Shown in pieces: positions 46,955 to 58,417 of a DNA stretch of 64,000 nt. Made by a program: the position numbers and the translations under genes. The DNA is from Manduca sexta (taxonomy: Eukaryota; Arthropoda; Insecta; Lepidoptera; Sphingidae). Each line of letters begins with the position of its first letter. The stretch's first letter is position 1. The notes beneath the pieces were generated by a model that saw only the letters and a program-made list of their open reading frames with translations, made no database searches and had not been told where the DNA came from. The DNA lies in NCBI RefSeq assembly GCF_014839805.1, contig NC_051139.1, forward strand, positions 4,526,001 to 4,590,000, given 5' to 3'.

Positions 46955-47190
46955 TAGAATATATTTTATATCCGCCCCGATAGCGACCACCACATGGAAT
47001 GTTAAAACCCGCAATAGTGGCACACGTAAGTGTATCGCGTTCCCGGATCAGCCTGTATATCCGGTTCCAACAGGCCGGCATAATTGTGTCGACTGCCGAG
47101 GGGTAATCATCTCTCATCAGTCGACATTCTATTGGAGCCCACTCCACTTTCCATCAGGAGCAGTGAGCTCACTTCGCTGTTTCCGTATAA
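46955..47190 (-). repeat. Interspersed repeat family A, copy 4
   Basis: CGATAGCGACCACCACATGG, CACACGTAAGTGTATCGCG, TCCGGTTCCAACAGGCCGGC, ATTCTATTGGAGCCCACTCC. With copy 5 this is among the longest copies and shows both ends. Confidence 0.78.
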
Positions 47191-47954
47191 AAAAAAATAA
47201 GATCAAAATTTAAATATAAAAACTAGAATGTATAAGTCGCATAGGCTCATACACTTTCAGTATATTTAAAGAATATCATATAGTATTAATTGTAAAGATT
47301 GTAAGAGGTTTCGAATATGAATATCTATCTATAGACTTGCGTCAAAATTAAGGTCATCTAGTTTCTACACACGCTTTAAATTTAGACATGTCATATTATA
47401 GAATATAAATTATTTAAATACCAAACTAGAAAGATTAGCACTAGCCTGTATAACTCGTAAGCTAAAATCGGCTTAATTTCTAGACTGATAGAATTTACAT
47501 TCCTGTCTTTACCATTATATTTTTTTAGCCTATACAAGTTTTTCGAAGGAATTCTTGTAATAAACAATATGCAGCTAGTTATTATACTAAAATACACAAG
47601 AAAATAAATAGATTTATTGACTTATAAAGGAATAAAAAATATACACAAAACGAAAAAACACAAAAATATGTCCAAATATTTATGGTCCTTGATAACTCAA
47701 CGACACAATTACTCATCCAATGTAAAACATAAAACAAATTAGTGCAAAATATCGACTCTTTAATGTCAGCATCTGAATTAATGGCCGCAAAATTATAGTT
47801 TGCCAAAACTCAAATTAAATCGCCAGGGTTCATTAAGAACGTGATTGACATTACCTTAGTAGTTAAAGATGACATACAAAGATTATATCCTACTGTGTTC
47901 AGAGCTTCTTGCACAAATACTGAATAAGAAAGTTTAACTGTAAATATCTCATTT
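47191..47954. other. AT-rich, nothing recognised
   Basis: No supported feature. Confidence 0.4.
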
Positions 47955-48470
47955 ATTTATCGCTAGCTTTTGATCGCGGATTCGCCCGCAAAAATAAGTT
48001 TTCCGGGACAAAAATCCCGCTTTTATTTTTCCGGGATAGAATCCGGTATAGTGGCCTTTCAATTTTCTCAAAATCTACTGAACTTTTTTTTATGAAATTT
48101 GGTATGGAGATAGTTTAAGACCCTGGGAAGATTATACAGGTTACAAAACGGTATCTCAAAAAAAAATCCAAAATCTTGATTTTTAAGTCATCAGATAGCT
48201 TAAAGAAATACCCATCCAATAAACAACCTAAATAACGGTATCTTGTTTAGAACGTGTTAAAAACCTTATAAGAGTTTCTCTATCTCAGTTTTACATACAA
48301 AACTATATTTACAAAACTTCGATTATCTCGAAATAAGGTTTCCCTGACATACCGCTTTTGCGCTTAGCATGGCAGTATAGGCTACATACTATCCAGGGAA
48401 CATATATAGCGGGCCTTTTATCCCGGAAAACTACTTCACGCGGGCAAAGCCGGGAGCAAAAACTAGTTAT
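47955..48470 (+). repeat. RTE-like repeat interrupted by a MITE
   Basis: Left part: GCTAGCTTTTGATCGCGGAT to GACCCTGGGAAGATTATA. Right part: TATAGGCTACATACTATCC to CACGCGGGCAAAGCCGGGAG. Together they match 49139-49353. The break holds the MITE at 48137-48375. Confidence 0.82.
48137..48375. mobile_element. MITE family A', copy 2, nested
   Basis: 239 bp, collinear with 10576-10834. The right end TTTTGCGCTTAGCATGGCAG is intact; the left end has lost about ten bases. TATA flanks both sides (48133-48136 and 48376-48379). The uninterrupted host at about 49260 reads GGTTATAGGC with a single TATA, which confirms a 4-bp duplication. Confidence 0.85.
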
Positions 48471-49138
48471 TTATAAAACAAAAAATATTAGTCCTTAATG
48501 ATATCTTTTGAGGTACAATAATTCGCTACGAAACAACACCCAAATTAATAGACCAAATGAATCTATCAAATAATAATCGCATGCTAATATTATCTACATA
48601 ATCAATGTTAAAAAAATCAATTCGAAATGGCATGAGAGATCATGTCACGAAATTTGTTTTGCAATTAGATTTATTTTTAATTGATATTTTAATACGAGTT
48701 ATAGGCGTGCTTATGAACAAATCAACCTGTTTACCTTCACACGTAATCAATACTTAAAGTAAAATCTATTGCTAATCATTCATTTGACGATATTTCTATG
48801 TATCAACAAATTTAAATAAGTCGCATTAAACATTTATATTAAAAGCATAAACCGATGTAACTTAAAAATAATACTACAATGAGAAATACTTTGGTGACGT
48901 GAAAGATAACATTATAACATTAATTTCTTGATTGATGAAAAAATACACGTCGACTTGATAACCTCCTCCTTTTTTGAAGTAGGTTAATTAAATAATCTAA
49001 TAAATTTCCCAAAATCCACGCTTTAGGTACCAATACTATTCAGGTTCCTGATTAAATTCTATCGTAAATTATTCATGCAATTCTGGACAATTATCAAATT
49101 CTGTTACCTCTTTATATGACAGTACTTCGTCCCAAATC
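48471..49138. other. AT-rich, nothing recognised
   Basis: No supported feature. Confidence 0.4.
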
Positions 49139-49353
49139 TATACATATTATAAAACAAAGTCGCCTTTTCTGTCTGTGTGTATGTTATCGATTTCCTCATA
49201 ATCTACCAAACGGATTTTTATGACATTTGGTATGGAGATAATTTAAGACCCTGGGAGGGTTATAGGCTACTTTCTATCCCGGGATATAATATATGGCTTG
49301 ACTTTTATCCCGGAAAACTCCTTCACGCGGGCGAAGCCGCGAGCAAAAGCTAT
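49139..49353 (-). repeat. RTE-like repeat, uninterrupted copy
   Basis: TATACATATTATAAAACAAAG, ACCAAACGGATTTTTATGAC, GACCCTGGGAGGGTTATAGG, TTTATCCCGGAAAACTCC and CACGCGGGCGAAGCCGCGAG. Serves as the empty-site reference for the nested MITE. Confidence 0.8.
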
Positions 49354-49779
49354 TCATAATTATTACATGCCGTAAGCACGTATAATGAACAAACACGCAA
49401 GCCTATTTGCAATTATACATTTGAATATTTTACATAAATCTAATCATTGGCTAGTACGCGTTAATTAAGTAAAACAGGATTAGATTTTTCATTTAATTGA
49501 TTTCAACTCTTGTTTTAAGTACTTAAAGTTTATAGACCTTGAATAAATATTCCAAAATCGTAATAAAATTTGGAATGCGTGTACGTTTAAAACACTGAAA
49601 TTAGCTCGTTCACTCTTCAGCTTTATATAATAGTATAGATAATATTCCCATTCCAGTGAAAGAAAAGGAAAACCTACACGCAAATTTATTTAACCGTAAC
49701 CGATGCAATGAAAGCCAGTATTCAAGACAGCAACTGGTCCTTTTTAGCTGAATGGTGTAATACCACAGATAACTTGTAT

Positions 49780-50187
49780 TCAGTGGTGCAATTGCTCTAG
49801 TTTTCGAATTGTTACATAAATATTGTACACTTGTTCCATAGAGTACATGCGACCGGTGGGCAGCGGTTCAAATAAAGGTTGCTGTAACATTTTGGTATGA
49901 CTGAGATAAGTCACGATAAGTTTTGACATTGTTTGTGCAATGTTACTGTGAGAATACAGTACGTGATTTTTAATACTGAAACTACTAAATAATTTTGCAT
50001 TATAAAACGATATATTATGCACCGTGAATGTAATTTCATTGTTATGTATACAAGTTCTATTGATAATGATTGCATTACCGCATGAGACTTGCAAAGTGAC
50101 TTTCACTGGGGTTTTTAATTTAGTTTTGCTATGATGAACGTTAGCTACATCATCTTCATAGAACACAATTTTGAATTTGGAACCCAC
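49780..50187 (-). other. Unidentified 135-codon open frame
   Basis: The longest non-repeat open frame. It opens at GTG (50187), not ATG, and ends in TGA. Composition is protein-like and beta-rich (PVKVTLQVSCGNAIIINRT), with a C-terminal segment GRMYSMEQVYNIYVTIRKLE. A second frame is open beyond its stop (EYKLSVVLHHSAKKD), which could mean a frameshifted relic. No family recognised. A frame of this length may also arise by chance in this much DNA. Confidence 0.22.
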
Positions 50188-50416
50188 ATGCCAGCTTTAA
50201 ATATGTTGTTTTTTATTTTATTTTACTAGCACACTGGCTGTAAGTACACATTTTATTGACTCTTATATTCTTAACAAAATAATCTGTGAAAAAAATAATA
50301 TTTGAAACAATAATTAATCAAATAAAGAATAGGTTCATAGATGATGTTAATCATAAAGAAAATGACAGTTGTCATAAACATCATATTATTTTTTAATTCA
50401 TCTGTGGATGAATATA

Positions 50417-50437
50417 TGATGATGATGATGATGATAA
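50417..50437. repeat. (ATG)n microsatellite
   Basis: Seven uninterrupted trinucleotide units. Confidence 0.9.
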
Positions 50438-50724
50438 TATCCTGTGAGATATTATCAATAATATATATTTTATCTTAGGTTAGGCATACTTCATAATAGA
50501 CTTAATAATCGCGAACTCTCCTTACACAGAACTACAAAATCGAAAGGCATAACAAAACGTAAATGTGGCAACCAGGAAGCAAAGGGACACTATTTCGTAA
50601 ACAATTGTCAATATCTAAGCGATCAGTACGCGGTACTTAAGGATTTAACAGAATGCTATTACGAAAATGGTCAATTCGCATGAAACCTATGTCGATATAG
50701 GCTCAATACCCTTACTTATTATTA

Positions 50725-50890
50725 CAAAGTCCCCCACCGCGTCGGTCTTAACGCAAAAAACTCTAAACCTACTAAACGGATTCTGATGAAATTTGTTATA
50801 GAAGTAGTTTGTAATCCTGGAAAAATATACAACAAAACTTTTATCTAATAATGACTTTTACGAGAGCGAAGACGCGAGCAAACGCTAGTC
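50725..50890 (-). repeat. RTE-like repeat, decayed
   Basis: TTATTACAAAGTCCCCCACC, CTACTAAACGGATTCTGATG, GAGCGAAGACGCGAGCAAAC in family order. Confidence 0.62.
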
Positions 50891-50993
50891 TTTGATAAGA
50901 ACACATCCAATCATTGTATCCTAGAAGATTGCAGACGTAACAAAGTCAAGCTTGTTTCTTTTCCATGATATAATAGGAATCGTATTTCAATAC

Positions 50994-51051
50994 GTTTTTT
51001 TTAATCATGCGTTTGTATCAGTAATGATACAAACGCATGATTAAAAAAAAC
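50994..51051. other. Perfect 27-bp fold-back hairpin
   Basis: Arms 50994-51020 and 51025-51051 are exact reverse complements around a four-base GTAA loop. The arm core is AATCATGCGTTTGTATCA. No target duplication is obvious. Confidence 0.9.
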
Positions 51052-51779
51052 ATATATTGTTAAATTATAGTGTACATGGGGCTAAATACATCCTTAACGT
51101 GGGTAATGTACATAGTGCTGAATATATCCTTACAATACACGTGGGTTAGAATTTGTTTCCGTTAGAATATTTCTATCACATCACGCAATAATAAATAACA
51201 ATGATAACTCCCAGTTGCGCTTTCGCCAATGAGATGTATCACTGTCCAAAATTAGAATCAATCCTAAGATGACACTGTTTCTTGTCTAAGGATACCACGA
51301 AACCTACAAGGCGATTTCTCTTGTATGTAAATATCTAATGTGAATGCACTTATGAATGCATTAGACGTTAATCTAAGGTTATAAATTTATAATCGACATT
51401 TTATTGACAAAAAAGAGTAAAAACACGTTAATTGCATAGCGGTAGTTTGTTTAGAAATAAAATGAGTGCATTAACGACTTTAAGATGTTATTAAATGATC
51501 GTTTTATTAAATAAAGGAATCAAATATCAAGAAAAGTTCAGTGTTTTGATACCTTCATAATTATTAATAGGAAATTATTATGGCAAAATTTACTAATCAG
51601 GCAGTTTTTGTTCCACTAGGGAAGTAAATTTGTCTAATTTTGCAGCTTAGCACCAGTGCACAAGTTCCAGTATGTTCTTATTTGAAGGACATTGATATTA
51701 ATTTTACGAGATATAAAATTTAAAGTTAAAGGTTCACGAATGGGCAGTGTTATTAGTATGTAGTTATTTTATTATTTAC
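51052..51779. other. AT-rich, nothing recognised
   Basis: No supported feature. Confidence 0.4.
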
Positions 51780-51946
51780 TAGCTTTTGCGACTTCGCCTG
51801 CGTGGGAAAGGTTTTGCCGGAATAAAATGTAGCCTATAGTACTCAGGAATATGTAGCTTCCTATTAGCGAAATTTTCAAAATCGGTTTAGTAGTTTTACA
51901 TTAGCGCGTTCAAACAAACTTCAGCTTTATAACATTAGTGTAGATT
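51780..51946 (+). repeat. RTE-like repeat, short copy
   Basis: TAGCTTTTGCGACTTCGCCT, GTAGCCTATAGTACTCAGG, TTAGCGCGTTCAAACAAACT and TTCAGCTTTATAACATTAG: both ends present, middle deleted. Confidence 0.72.
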
Positions 51947-52171
51947 TTATGACTAGAGTAGTTAATGATTAAAGGTTTACATATTAATTAGTTATTATTT
52001 ATTATTTATTTATTTATTATTAATATAAGACAAGGTATTGTCCGATATTAATAATAGCCAATCCATACAATTTACAGATAAGATTTTGTATAGAAATGTA
52101 AATTGTTAAGCTTGATGAAAAAATTCACTTTCTATAGCAAATAAACATATTATTATTATGACTAAAAACAA

Positions 52172-52225
52172 GTCTCTCTCCTCTCTCTCTCTCTCTCTCT
52201 GTGTGTTTGTGTGTGTGTGTGTGTA
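52172..52225. repeat. (CT)n(GT)n compound microsatellite
   Basis: A CT run followed directly by a GT run with one interruption. Confidence 0.92.
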
Positions 52226-53023
52226 TTTATTGAATAAAATTTTAAAATATTTATCAAGACGTAGAAAAATGTAAACCACATTAATATTATCCATATCAAT
52301 ACTAAGTAAAAGTATTAAAAAATAAGGTCAATTACATTAAGACATCAATCAATTATATTTCCCAATACTAGTTCGTGCAGTCAGGTGTCACCATCGCAAC
52401 TGGGGCAAGTGCAGTTTATGTAACGTTGTGCTGAAATCATTCTCTGTTTTGGCATGCGGACAAATTAATTTGGAATGCTATCGCACTGGTGTTATACGAT
52501 CTGGGTGAGAATTTTGCGTCAGGTCATGTATATGATTTTCACCTTTTTGCTAGTTTATTATATGGAAAAACTGTCGTATCTGGTTTATTGCATATTGCGT
52601 GGAAAAGAAATGAAAGGGGCTGTAAAACGCCTTACTGTCGCTTACTTTGAATTACTATACATAAAAAAAATCATAAGCCGTCTAAAATGTTTGTCATTGG
52701 CCGATGATAGTTGAAATATCGCAAGTTATGCCTATTATTGTAATAAATATTTTGTAAATGTTTTATTGTTTTACACTTCAAAAACACTTAAGCCATTTTG
52801 AATAATATAGTGACGTTTGGAAATCAAATTCGTAATACTCTATCACACAACATGTAACAATTTAAATAAATAATTTACTGCATTTACAATGATCCCACAT
52901 TAAGGTCCGAACAGGAACTCAAAACTTTGATGCAAAAATGGACCGCATATTCTTTCGATCATTTTCGGCTATCAAATAAACCTATTACAACTTTTCTATA
53001 CCCAGAGAACTTCAAACCCTTAC
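52226..53023. other. Unassigned
   Basis: A 79-codon frame at 52475-52714 starts in a mildly GC-rich patch but has no recognisable domain. Rest AT-rich. Confidence 0.3.
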
Positions 53024-53163
53024 CCCCTTATTCGTACGTTTTTAATCTAAGGACGGAGTAAAGCTGTGATAACAAGTCTGTTTCTCAGTGCTGACGGCAT
53101 GGCAGCCTTCGCAGTGCGTAGCCATAGGGCCGTTGTGATTGGCTAATATTGTTGTATCTCAAT
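53024..53163 (+). repeat. Interspersed repeat family F, copy 2
   Basis: CCCTTATTCGTACGTTTTTA, CTAAGGACGGAGTAAAGC and the blocks listed for 7752-7889, in the same order. Confidence 0.75.
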
Positions 53164-54144
53164 ATTCAGACAACATTATTCATCAGAAACAGACTATCTA
53201 TTAATCTTTTTAAAAGATAATCTCTGACCCGTTAACGCCATTGTTCAGTGGCGAAAGGTGAATTTGCTGAAAAGGAACCCGACACAACATATAGGCACTA
53301 ATATGCATAAAAAATAGAAATAAAAGTAACTACGTAATATTATGTTAACCGTTTGTAATGCGCATGTGGTGTTTACCTTTAAGTAATAGTTGCACTTAAT
53401 TCATAGTCTTATGTTTGATAGTTGTAAGTTGTACACGTATAAACAAATGTTGGTAAACCTTTAAAATAAAATAAAAAATACAGTCTGCAAATAATGATAA
53501 TTAGATTCTACGTCCACTCTTCATAAAGGGCAGTCGGCAGGAAAGGGAAAGGAAAAGAAAGGGAAACTGATAGTTTGCAGTAGCTAAGCGTCCATACAAC
53601 CGTATTCTTGCCGAGTTCCCTATTAGGTTTATTTATGTTCGTCTTAGTTTTTGTTATCTATCAAATTGGCCGCAATATGTTAACTAAGGCAAATTTTTTA
53701 TTTACCTTTAGAAACATTTCACCCTTCGCCACTGATAGTTTGTCCTTTATTAATCTAGACCAACCGGTGATTGTATTAAATACCAGTTTATGTTGACCTC
53801 GGTGATAAGCCACAATCTATAATCAAACTTGCATGTACTGATTTTGCGTCACAAGGTTTCGAATTAAGAAATTGTACGTTGCAATTTTTCTGGGATAATT
53901 TGTTATCGTCAGTAAAAAAAAATTCAAATGAAATTTCATAATATTAAAAGGTTAATTAGTATGCATTTAATATTATTTCTTATACCCAAAGTGACCGATA
54001 AGTCGCCGATGGTCATATCAAAATAGATTCTAAAATACTATTGATTACAAACTACAATTTATAAAGACCATGCACGAACGTATACTGGCAATCTGATAAA
54101 ATTAACATGCGGCAGATCACGTATTTAAGCTTTTTGAAGTACTA
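53164..54144. other. AT-rich with a purine-rich run
   Basis: GGAAAGGGAAAGGAAAAGAA at about 53540. No gene or shared repeat recognised. Confidence 0.4.
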
Positions 54145-55274
54145 CTTAGTCTGGCCATAAATACTGTTACACTTAATTATAAAAAAATATTACATTTGAA
54201 TTTCGAATCTGTCATTTTTATACGATTGTTCATTGTGTTTTCTCATTTTGGCGCCAATACATTGTAAAATATTTTGCGATATTAAAATGGTGTGGGGTGA
54301 TAAAGAGAACCGAATCGCTGTGATAGCATTACACAAAGTAGGTATGGAGCCAAATGCAATTTTTAAAACTCTCCATACACTTGGTATTAGTAAAATGTTT
54401 GTGTACCGGGCTATTAATAGGTACAATGAGACCTCCTCTGTTTGTGACAGAAAAAGATCTGGCCGTCCACGTAGTGTTCGTACGAAAAAGGTGGTCAAAG
54501 CAGTAAGGGAAAGAATTCGAAGAAATCCTGTCCGAAAGCAAAAGATTTTATCTCGGGAAATGAAGATAGCACCTAGAACCATGTCGCGTATTTTAAAAGA
54601 TGACTTAGGACTTGCAGCCTATAAGAGACGCACTGGCCATTTCTTAACTGATAATTTAAAGAAGAATAGGGTGGTAAAATCGAAACAACTACTGAAGCGG
54701 TACGCAAAGGGAGGTCACAGAAAAATTTTGTTTACGGATGAGAAAATTTTTACAATTGAGCAACATTTTAACAAACAAAATGACCGTATTTATGCTCAAA
54801 GCTCTAAGGAAGCTTCCCAATTAGTCGACAGAGTGCAACGTGGACATTATCCGACTTCAGTGATGGTTTGGTGGGGTGTTAGCTATGAAGGAGTGACTGA
54901 GCCATATTTTTGTGAAAAAGGTATCAAAACATCGGCACAAGTGTATCAAGATACCATTCTTGAGAAGGTAGTTAAGCCCCTTAACATCACCATGTTCAAT
55001 AACCAAGTATGGTCCTTCCAGCAAGACTCGGCGCCGGGTCATAAAGCTCGGTCCACGCAGTCTTGGTTGGAATCGAACGTTTCGGACTTCATCAGAGCTG
55101 AAGACTGGCCGTCGTCTAGTCCCGATCTTAATCCGCTGGATTATGATTTGTGTTTTTATATTTTTAATTGTTTTATATTTATGTATTAAACTGACACACT
55201 GTAAAAGTAATAAATGTTATTTGCAGTTAACAATTTTCTTTTTTCTTTATTACAATATTTATGGCAAGACTAGG
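54145..55274 (+). mobile_element. maT-type (DD37D) mariner transposon, copy 2, 3'-deleted
   Basis: An 1130-bp element between TA at 54143-54144 and TA at 55275-55276. Ends are CTTAGTCTGGCCATAAATAC (54145) and, from the right, CCTAGTCTTGCCATAAATAT (to 55274). Compared with 691-1995 it lacks about 175 bp. The junction is at about 55152, after TTATGATTTGTG, and the deletion removes the last part of the transposase gene. Opposite orientation to copy 1, 52 kb away. Confidence 0.94.
54287..55189 (+). CDS. maT-family transposase, C-terminally truncated
   Basis: An uninterrupted 300-codon frame from ATG 54287 (MVWGDKENR); an upstream in-frame ATG at 54233 lies in the terminal region and is less likely. 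Seen: two N-terminal helix-turn-helix-like segments (about residues 8-45 and 68-105) joined by GRPRSVR (59-65). The catalytic residues are D151 (FTDEK), D247 (QQDSAPGH) and D285 (SPDLNPLDY), with exactly 37 residues between the last two, which defines the DD37D/maT group. Residues 289-300 are read from terminal DNA after the deletion and replace about 58 native residues. Known role: cut-and-paste transposition at TA. Inference: all catalytic aspartates remain but the missing C-terminal region probably abolishes activity. Confidence 0.9.
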   Translation: MVWGDKENRIAVIALHKVGMEPNAIFKTLHTLGISKMFVYRAINRYNETSSVCDRKRSGRPRSVRTKKVVKAVRERIRRNPVRKQKILSREMKIAPRTMSRILKDDLGLAAYKRRTGHFLTDNLKKNRVVKSKQLLKRYAKGGHRKILFTDEKIFTIEQHFNKQNDRIYAQSSKEASQLVDRVQRGHYPTSVMVWWGVSYEGVTEPYFCEKGIKTSAQVYQDTILEKVVKPLNITMFNNQVWSFQQDSAPGHKARSTQSWLESNVSDFIRAEDWPSSSPDLNPLDYDLCFYIFNCFIFMY

Positions 55275-55654
55275 TATATACATTTTGTCGTGCTGTCTAA
55301 AACCTGCTTAAGGTCTATAATAGCATGATCTCGATGTTATCTGCTTCAAAACTATTTATCCTTTGACCATTATTCATATTATTAATTAAAACTTGTAGGA
55401 CGAGTATTTGTAATGCTTACCACTAAGTTTTTTTACCGAGGTCAGCTTACATTACTTCTGGATTCATGTCCTTAAAAGAACTTCGAAAAATTTTACCTGC
55501 AACAAAAATAATACAATCTGTCACTTCACCGCCTTTAAAAGTTGTAATAAAATTTGGCATATCACGAAAACCGTGACACCACCGTGAATCTCGAAGAACA
55601 AGTTTTATGCGCTTGCGCATCATTGGCACGGGTCAAGGGCCGAATTTGTTTATT
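55275..55654. other. Nothing recognised
   Basis: Spacer between the maT copy and an RTE-like repeat. Confidence 0.35.
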
Positions 55655-56032
55655 GTAAAACTAGGTGCGGCTCGTTGCCCTGCCCGTTTGAATTTTTTCC
55701 CGGTATAATATTATATTATGGTGGTATATATGTTATGGTCTGTTTGTTTGCCAAATTACATAAAAAATCGCTAAAAAATGTCTATTACTTCTAACATAAT
55801 ATAAATCTTTACGAATAGGTATGTTTTCGTATTTAAAATATTTTTTAGATTTTGCGCGCCCTCACCTCGTCCTTCGATTCGCCTCACGCCGAAAATTTCT
55901 TTAAAATAAAAATAGCCTATCCTTCTCGGGGTCTAAAACTATTCATACTAAATTTCATCGAAATCCGTTCCATAATTTTTGAGTTTATTGCGTTCAGATA
56001 GATGCGGCGGAGCACTTTGTTTTATAATATTT
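55655..56032 (+). repeat. RTE-like repeat, decayed and expanded
   Basis: A mutated GC end (GGTGCGGCTCGTTGCCCTGC) at 55662, then TTTTTTCCCGGTATAATATT. A second GC end lies near 55855, followed by TAGCCTATCCTTCTCGGGGTC, TTCATCGAAATCCGTTCC and GCGGCGGAGCACTTTG. Possibly two overlapping copies. Confidence 0.6.
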
Positions 56033-56609
56033 AAGGATTATGAGTAAGAATGGAATTTATAAAGGCATTATTGAAATATATCCTCTAGATCAATCCTGAT
56101 CTTAATGCATTAAGAATATTGAGTTTGCGTTACTATATTGTTTGTATTCAATATTAAGATAAATCGGAATGTCGACACACAACAGCTCACAGTTTATATA
56201 TTTAAATGGACCGTGAACAGGATGCTCAGACATCGCATATTAGTTTATTAGTAATGCTATTCACCATTATGAACCTTATGAACAAATATTTTTCAACCAC
56301 GACCTAATCATTTCGTTTGTGATTCAAATTATTTGACAGGTTGTAAGGAAGAAAGACACTATGGGATAAATCATGGATAATCCACCTATTCGAAATTAGT
56401 TGAAATAATAAATTGTGAAACAATAAATAGTCAATCATTGGTTTAAATGAAAACCCAATCGAATCTATCAGAAATCGAACATAACATATTACACCGGAAA
56501 TATTACAACCGCATCTATTACATACGCATTGCGTACTTACATCATGATTATTCGCAATTAAAAGCACGGCATCATATTCAACACATCACTAACCTAATTC
56601 ACGGTATTC
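56033..56609. other. AT-rich, nothing recognised
   Basis: No supported feature. Confidence 0.35.
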
Positions 56610-56762
56610 ATCGATTACAACCCAAATCGATTACGATTCGACACTCTCGGTTGTGATTTGTATCTATTAATGCCATCGACTCCCACGGCCTTCATTGCGT
56701 AATTGCACTACTTAAATCGGATGAGATAACAGATGATCGATTTCTTATCGATTGTAATCGAT
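56610..56762. promoter_or_regulatory. Cluster of five ATCGAT motifs
   Basis: ATCGAT at 56610, 56626, 56736, 56747 and 56757, several as AATCGATT/TATCGATT, the form bound by Cut/Onecut homeodomains; DREF sites share the core. Candidate enhancer, motif-only. Confidence 0.3.
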
Positions 56763-56884
56763 TTATTGGTCTGAAAATGCATTTGATACTTTTTCAGTGT
56801 GACAAAGGCATCATTAAAATGATTGCGTTGATATTTATTAATTTAGTTAAATTACCTACTAAAACTTAAGCTTTACAATAAACT

Positions 56885-57175
56885 AGGGTTTGCTCGCGGT
56901 GTCGCTCTCGTGTACGGCCTGTCCCGCTACGAAATTTCCTATATACATAGCGATACATAACGCCATCTGTACGAAGTCAGCACCATCTATTTAAAACAGC
57001 ACTTTCTAAATTCAAATATTTCCCACGAGAGCAAGTAACCGGGATAAAAAGTCGCCTATACGTTGATCCATGACATGTTCTATCCGTGTAGCGAATTTTG
57101 TCCACATCCTTTCCGCTATTTCTAAATTTATTTTTCACAAACATTTACATATATTTATTAGTAAGATGAGATAGG
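56885..57175 (+). repeat. RTE-like repeat, decayed
   Basis: AACTAGGGTTTGCTCGCGGT, CTCTCGTGTACGG, GGGATAAAAAGTCGCCTATA, TTTCCGCTATTTCTAAATTT and a TTATTAGTAAGATGAGAT end. Confidence 0.65.
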
Positions 57176-58107
57176 AATAAAGCTATCTGCCTCTCTACAA
57201 TGTTTAACTATTTATTTAAGATACATTTGTTAAACACCTAGAGCATAATTATAATTCTGATCCATGTATCATTACCCGCAAGATTGACTTTCTTATTTAC
57301 AAAAAAGACGTCTATACGATCATTTACTTGGAAGATGAAGTCTTAGTTATATCTTAATGAAATATTTCCTTCCTGAGTTCTTAATAAATCATTAAGTGTA
57401 GTCGACCGGTCGTTTACCTTTTTCAGATCATGTCACATATTGTTCGCGTTTTCCTTAATTGCTTTTCGAGTCATCTGCTTCCTCATGTTATGTAAAGTGT
57501 TACTTGTAACGGGCACAATGGTCTTAAAGTCTTTTCTCAGTAAATTTTCGTTTATTTACGAACTTACTTATGCAACAACTGCTTCTATTACTTATATTAC
57601 TCTATAAAAAAAATTGAAGTTCCTTTGAAGTAGACAAATGTTTCAAACAGAACGAGAAATATACTTTTTTGTTGAAGTGATTACATCAGCAATATTTATT
57701 TATTACTATATTTTTTTGATAAATAAATAACAATAAAGGAATTTAAACAGATTTAATAAACATTATACTCATGCTTACGTAAAGCGTAATAGGAGAAGGA
57801 GCTTTGCTTACTTTTGGTGAAAAGTATGACGGGAGGCTTTACAAAGACTGTTGGCAGAGAGCGGAGGTCTAGAAATACTAATATTCTGTTTAAATACTGG
57901 AAATTCCCCGTAAGCGTTAAAAAAAATATTATCCAGTAGTAATTGATCAACGTTCCCAAACATAACGTTGGCGTGCGATGTTCCATTCATATAATTACGA
58001 AATGCCTTCACACATGCTCGTCACTACACAATAAAGGCGGGGCGCCAATCTATTTGTAAGCACCTTTGTACTTGCGTAGACAAATATCCTAATCAATAAG
58101 CCACGAG
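57176..58107. other. AT-rich, nothing recognised
   Basis: Overlapping minus-strand frames at 57753-58011 have no recognisable domain. Confidence 0.35.
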
Positions 58108-58250
58108 TAAAACTAGTGGATAAGGTTCCTTATTATGTATAGATATTATTAAATGTCATTAAAAATCCTATAACTAAAACTAGTGCATAAGTTTTCTAAT
58201 TATGTACCTGTATAGATGTTATAAATTATCTTACCAAAAAATCCTAATAA
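58108..58250. repeat. Diverged tandem duplication, 67-bp period
   Basis: TAAAACTAGTGGATAAGGTT and TAAAACTAGTGCATAAGTTT start two units, each ending in AAAAATCCTA. Confidence 0.6.
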
Positions 58251-58417
58251 ACATTGTACGTTTCGTAGCAGATAAATATTGTATTTTGTTGTATTGATAT
58301 TTAGATTCATAATGCAAAAAAAAAACATCTATTTTAATTGTAGTTTTGATCGTACACTGTATTTGCAATAAGCTTGCATCGCAATACGCAAATTGTGTGA
58401 ACATTTTTTGCTGGAGG

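Noticed and set aside
50397..50440. Possible coding repeat (ATG)n
   Set aside because: A plain trinucleotide microsatellite with no surrounding frame.
52475..52714. 79-codon frame
   Set aside because: No domain, poor start context and no splice signals; only mildly GC-rich.
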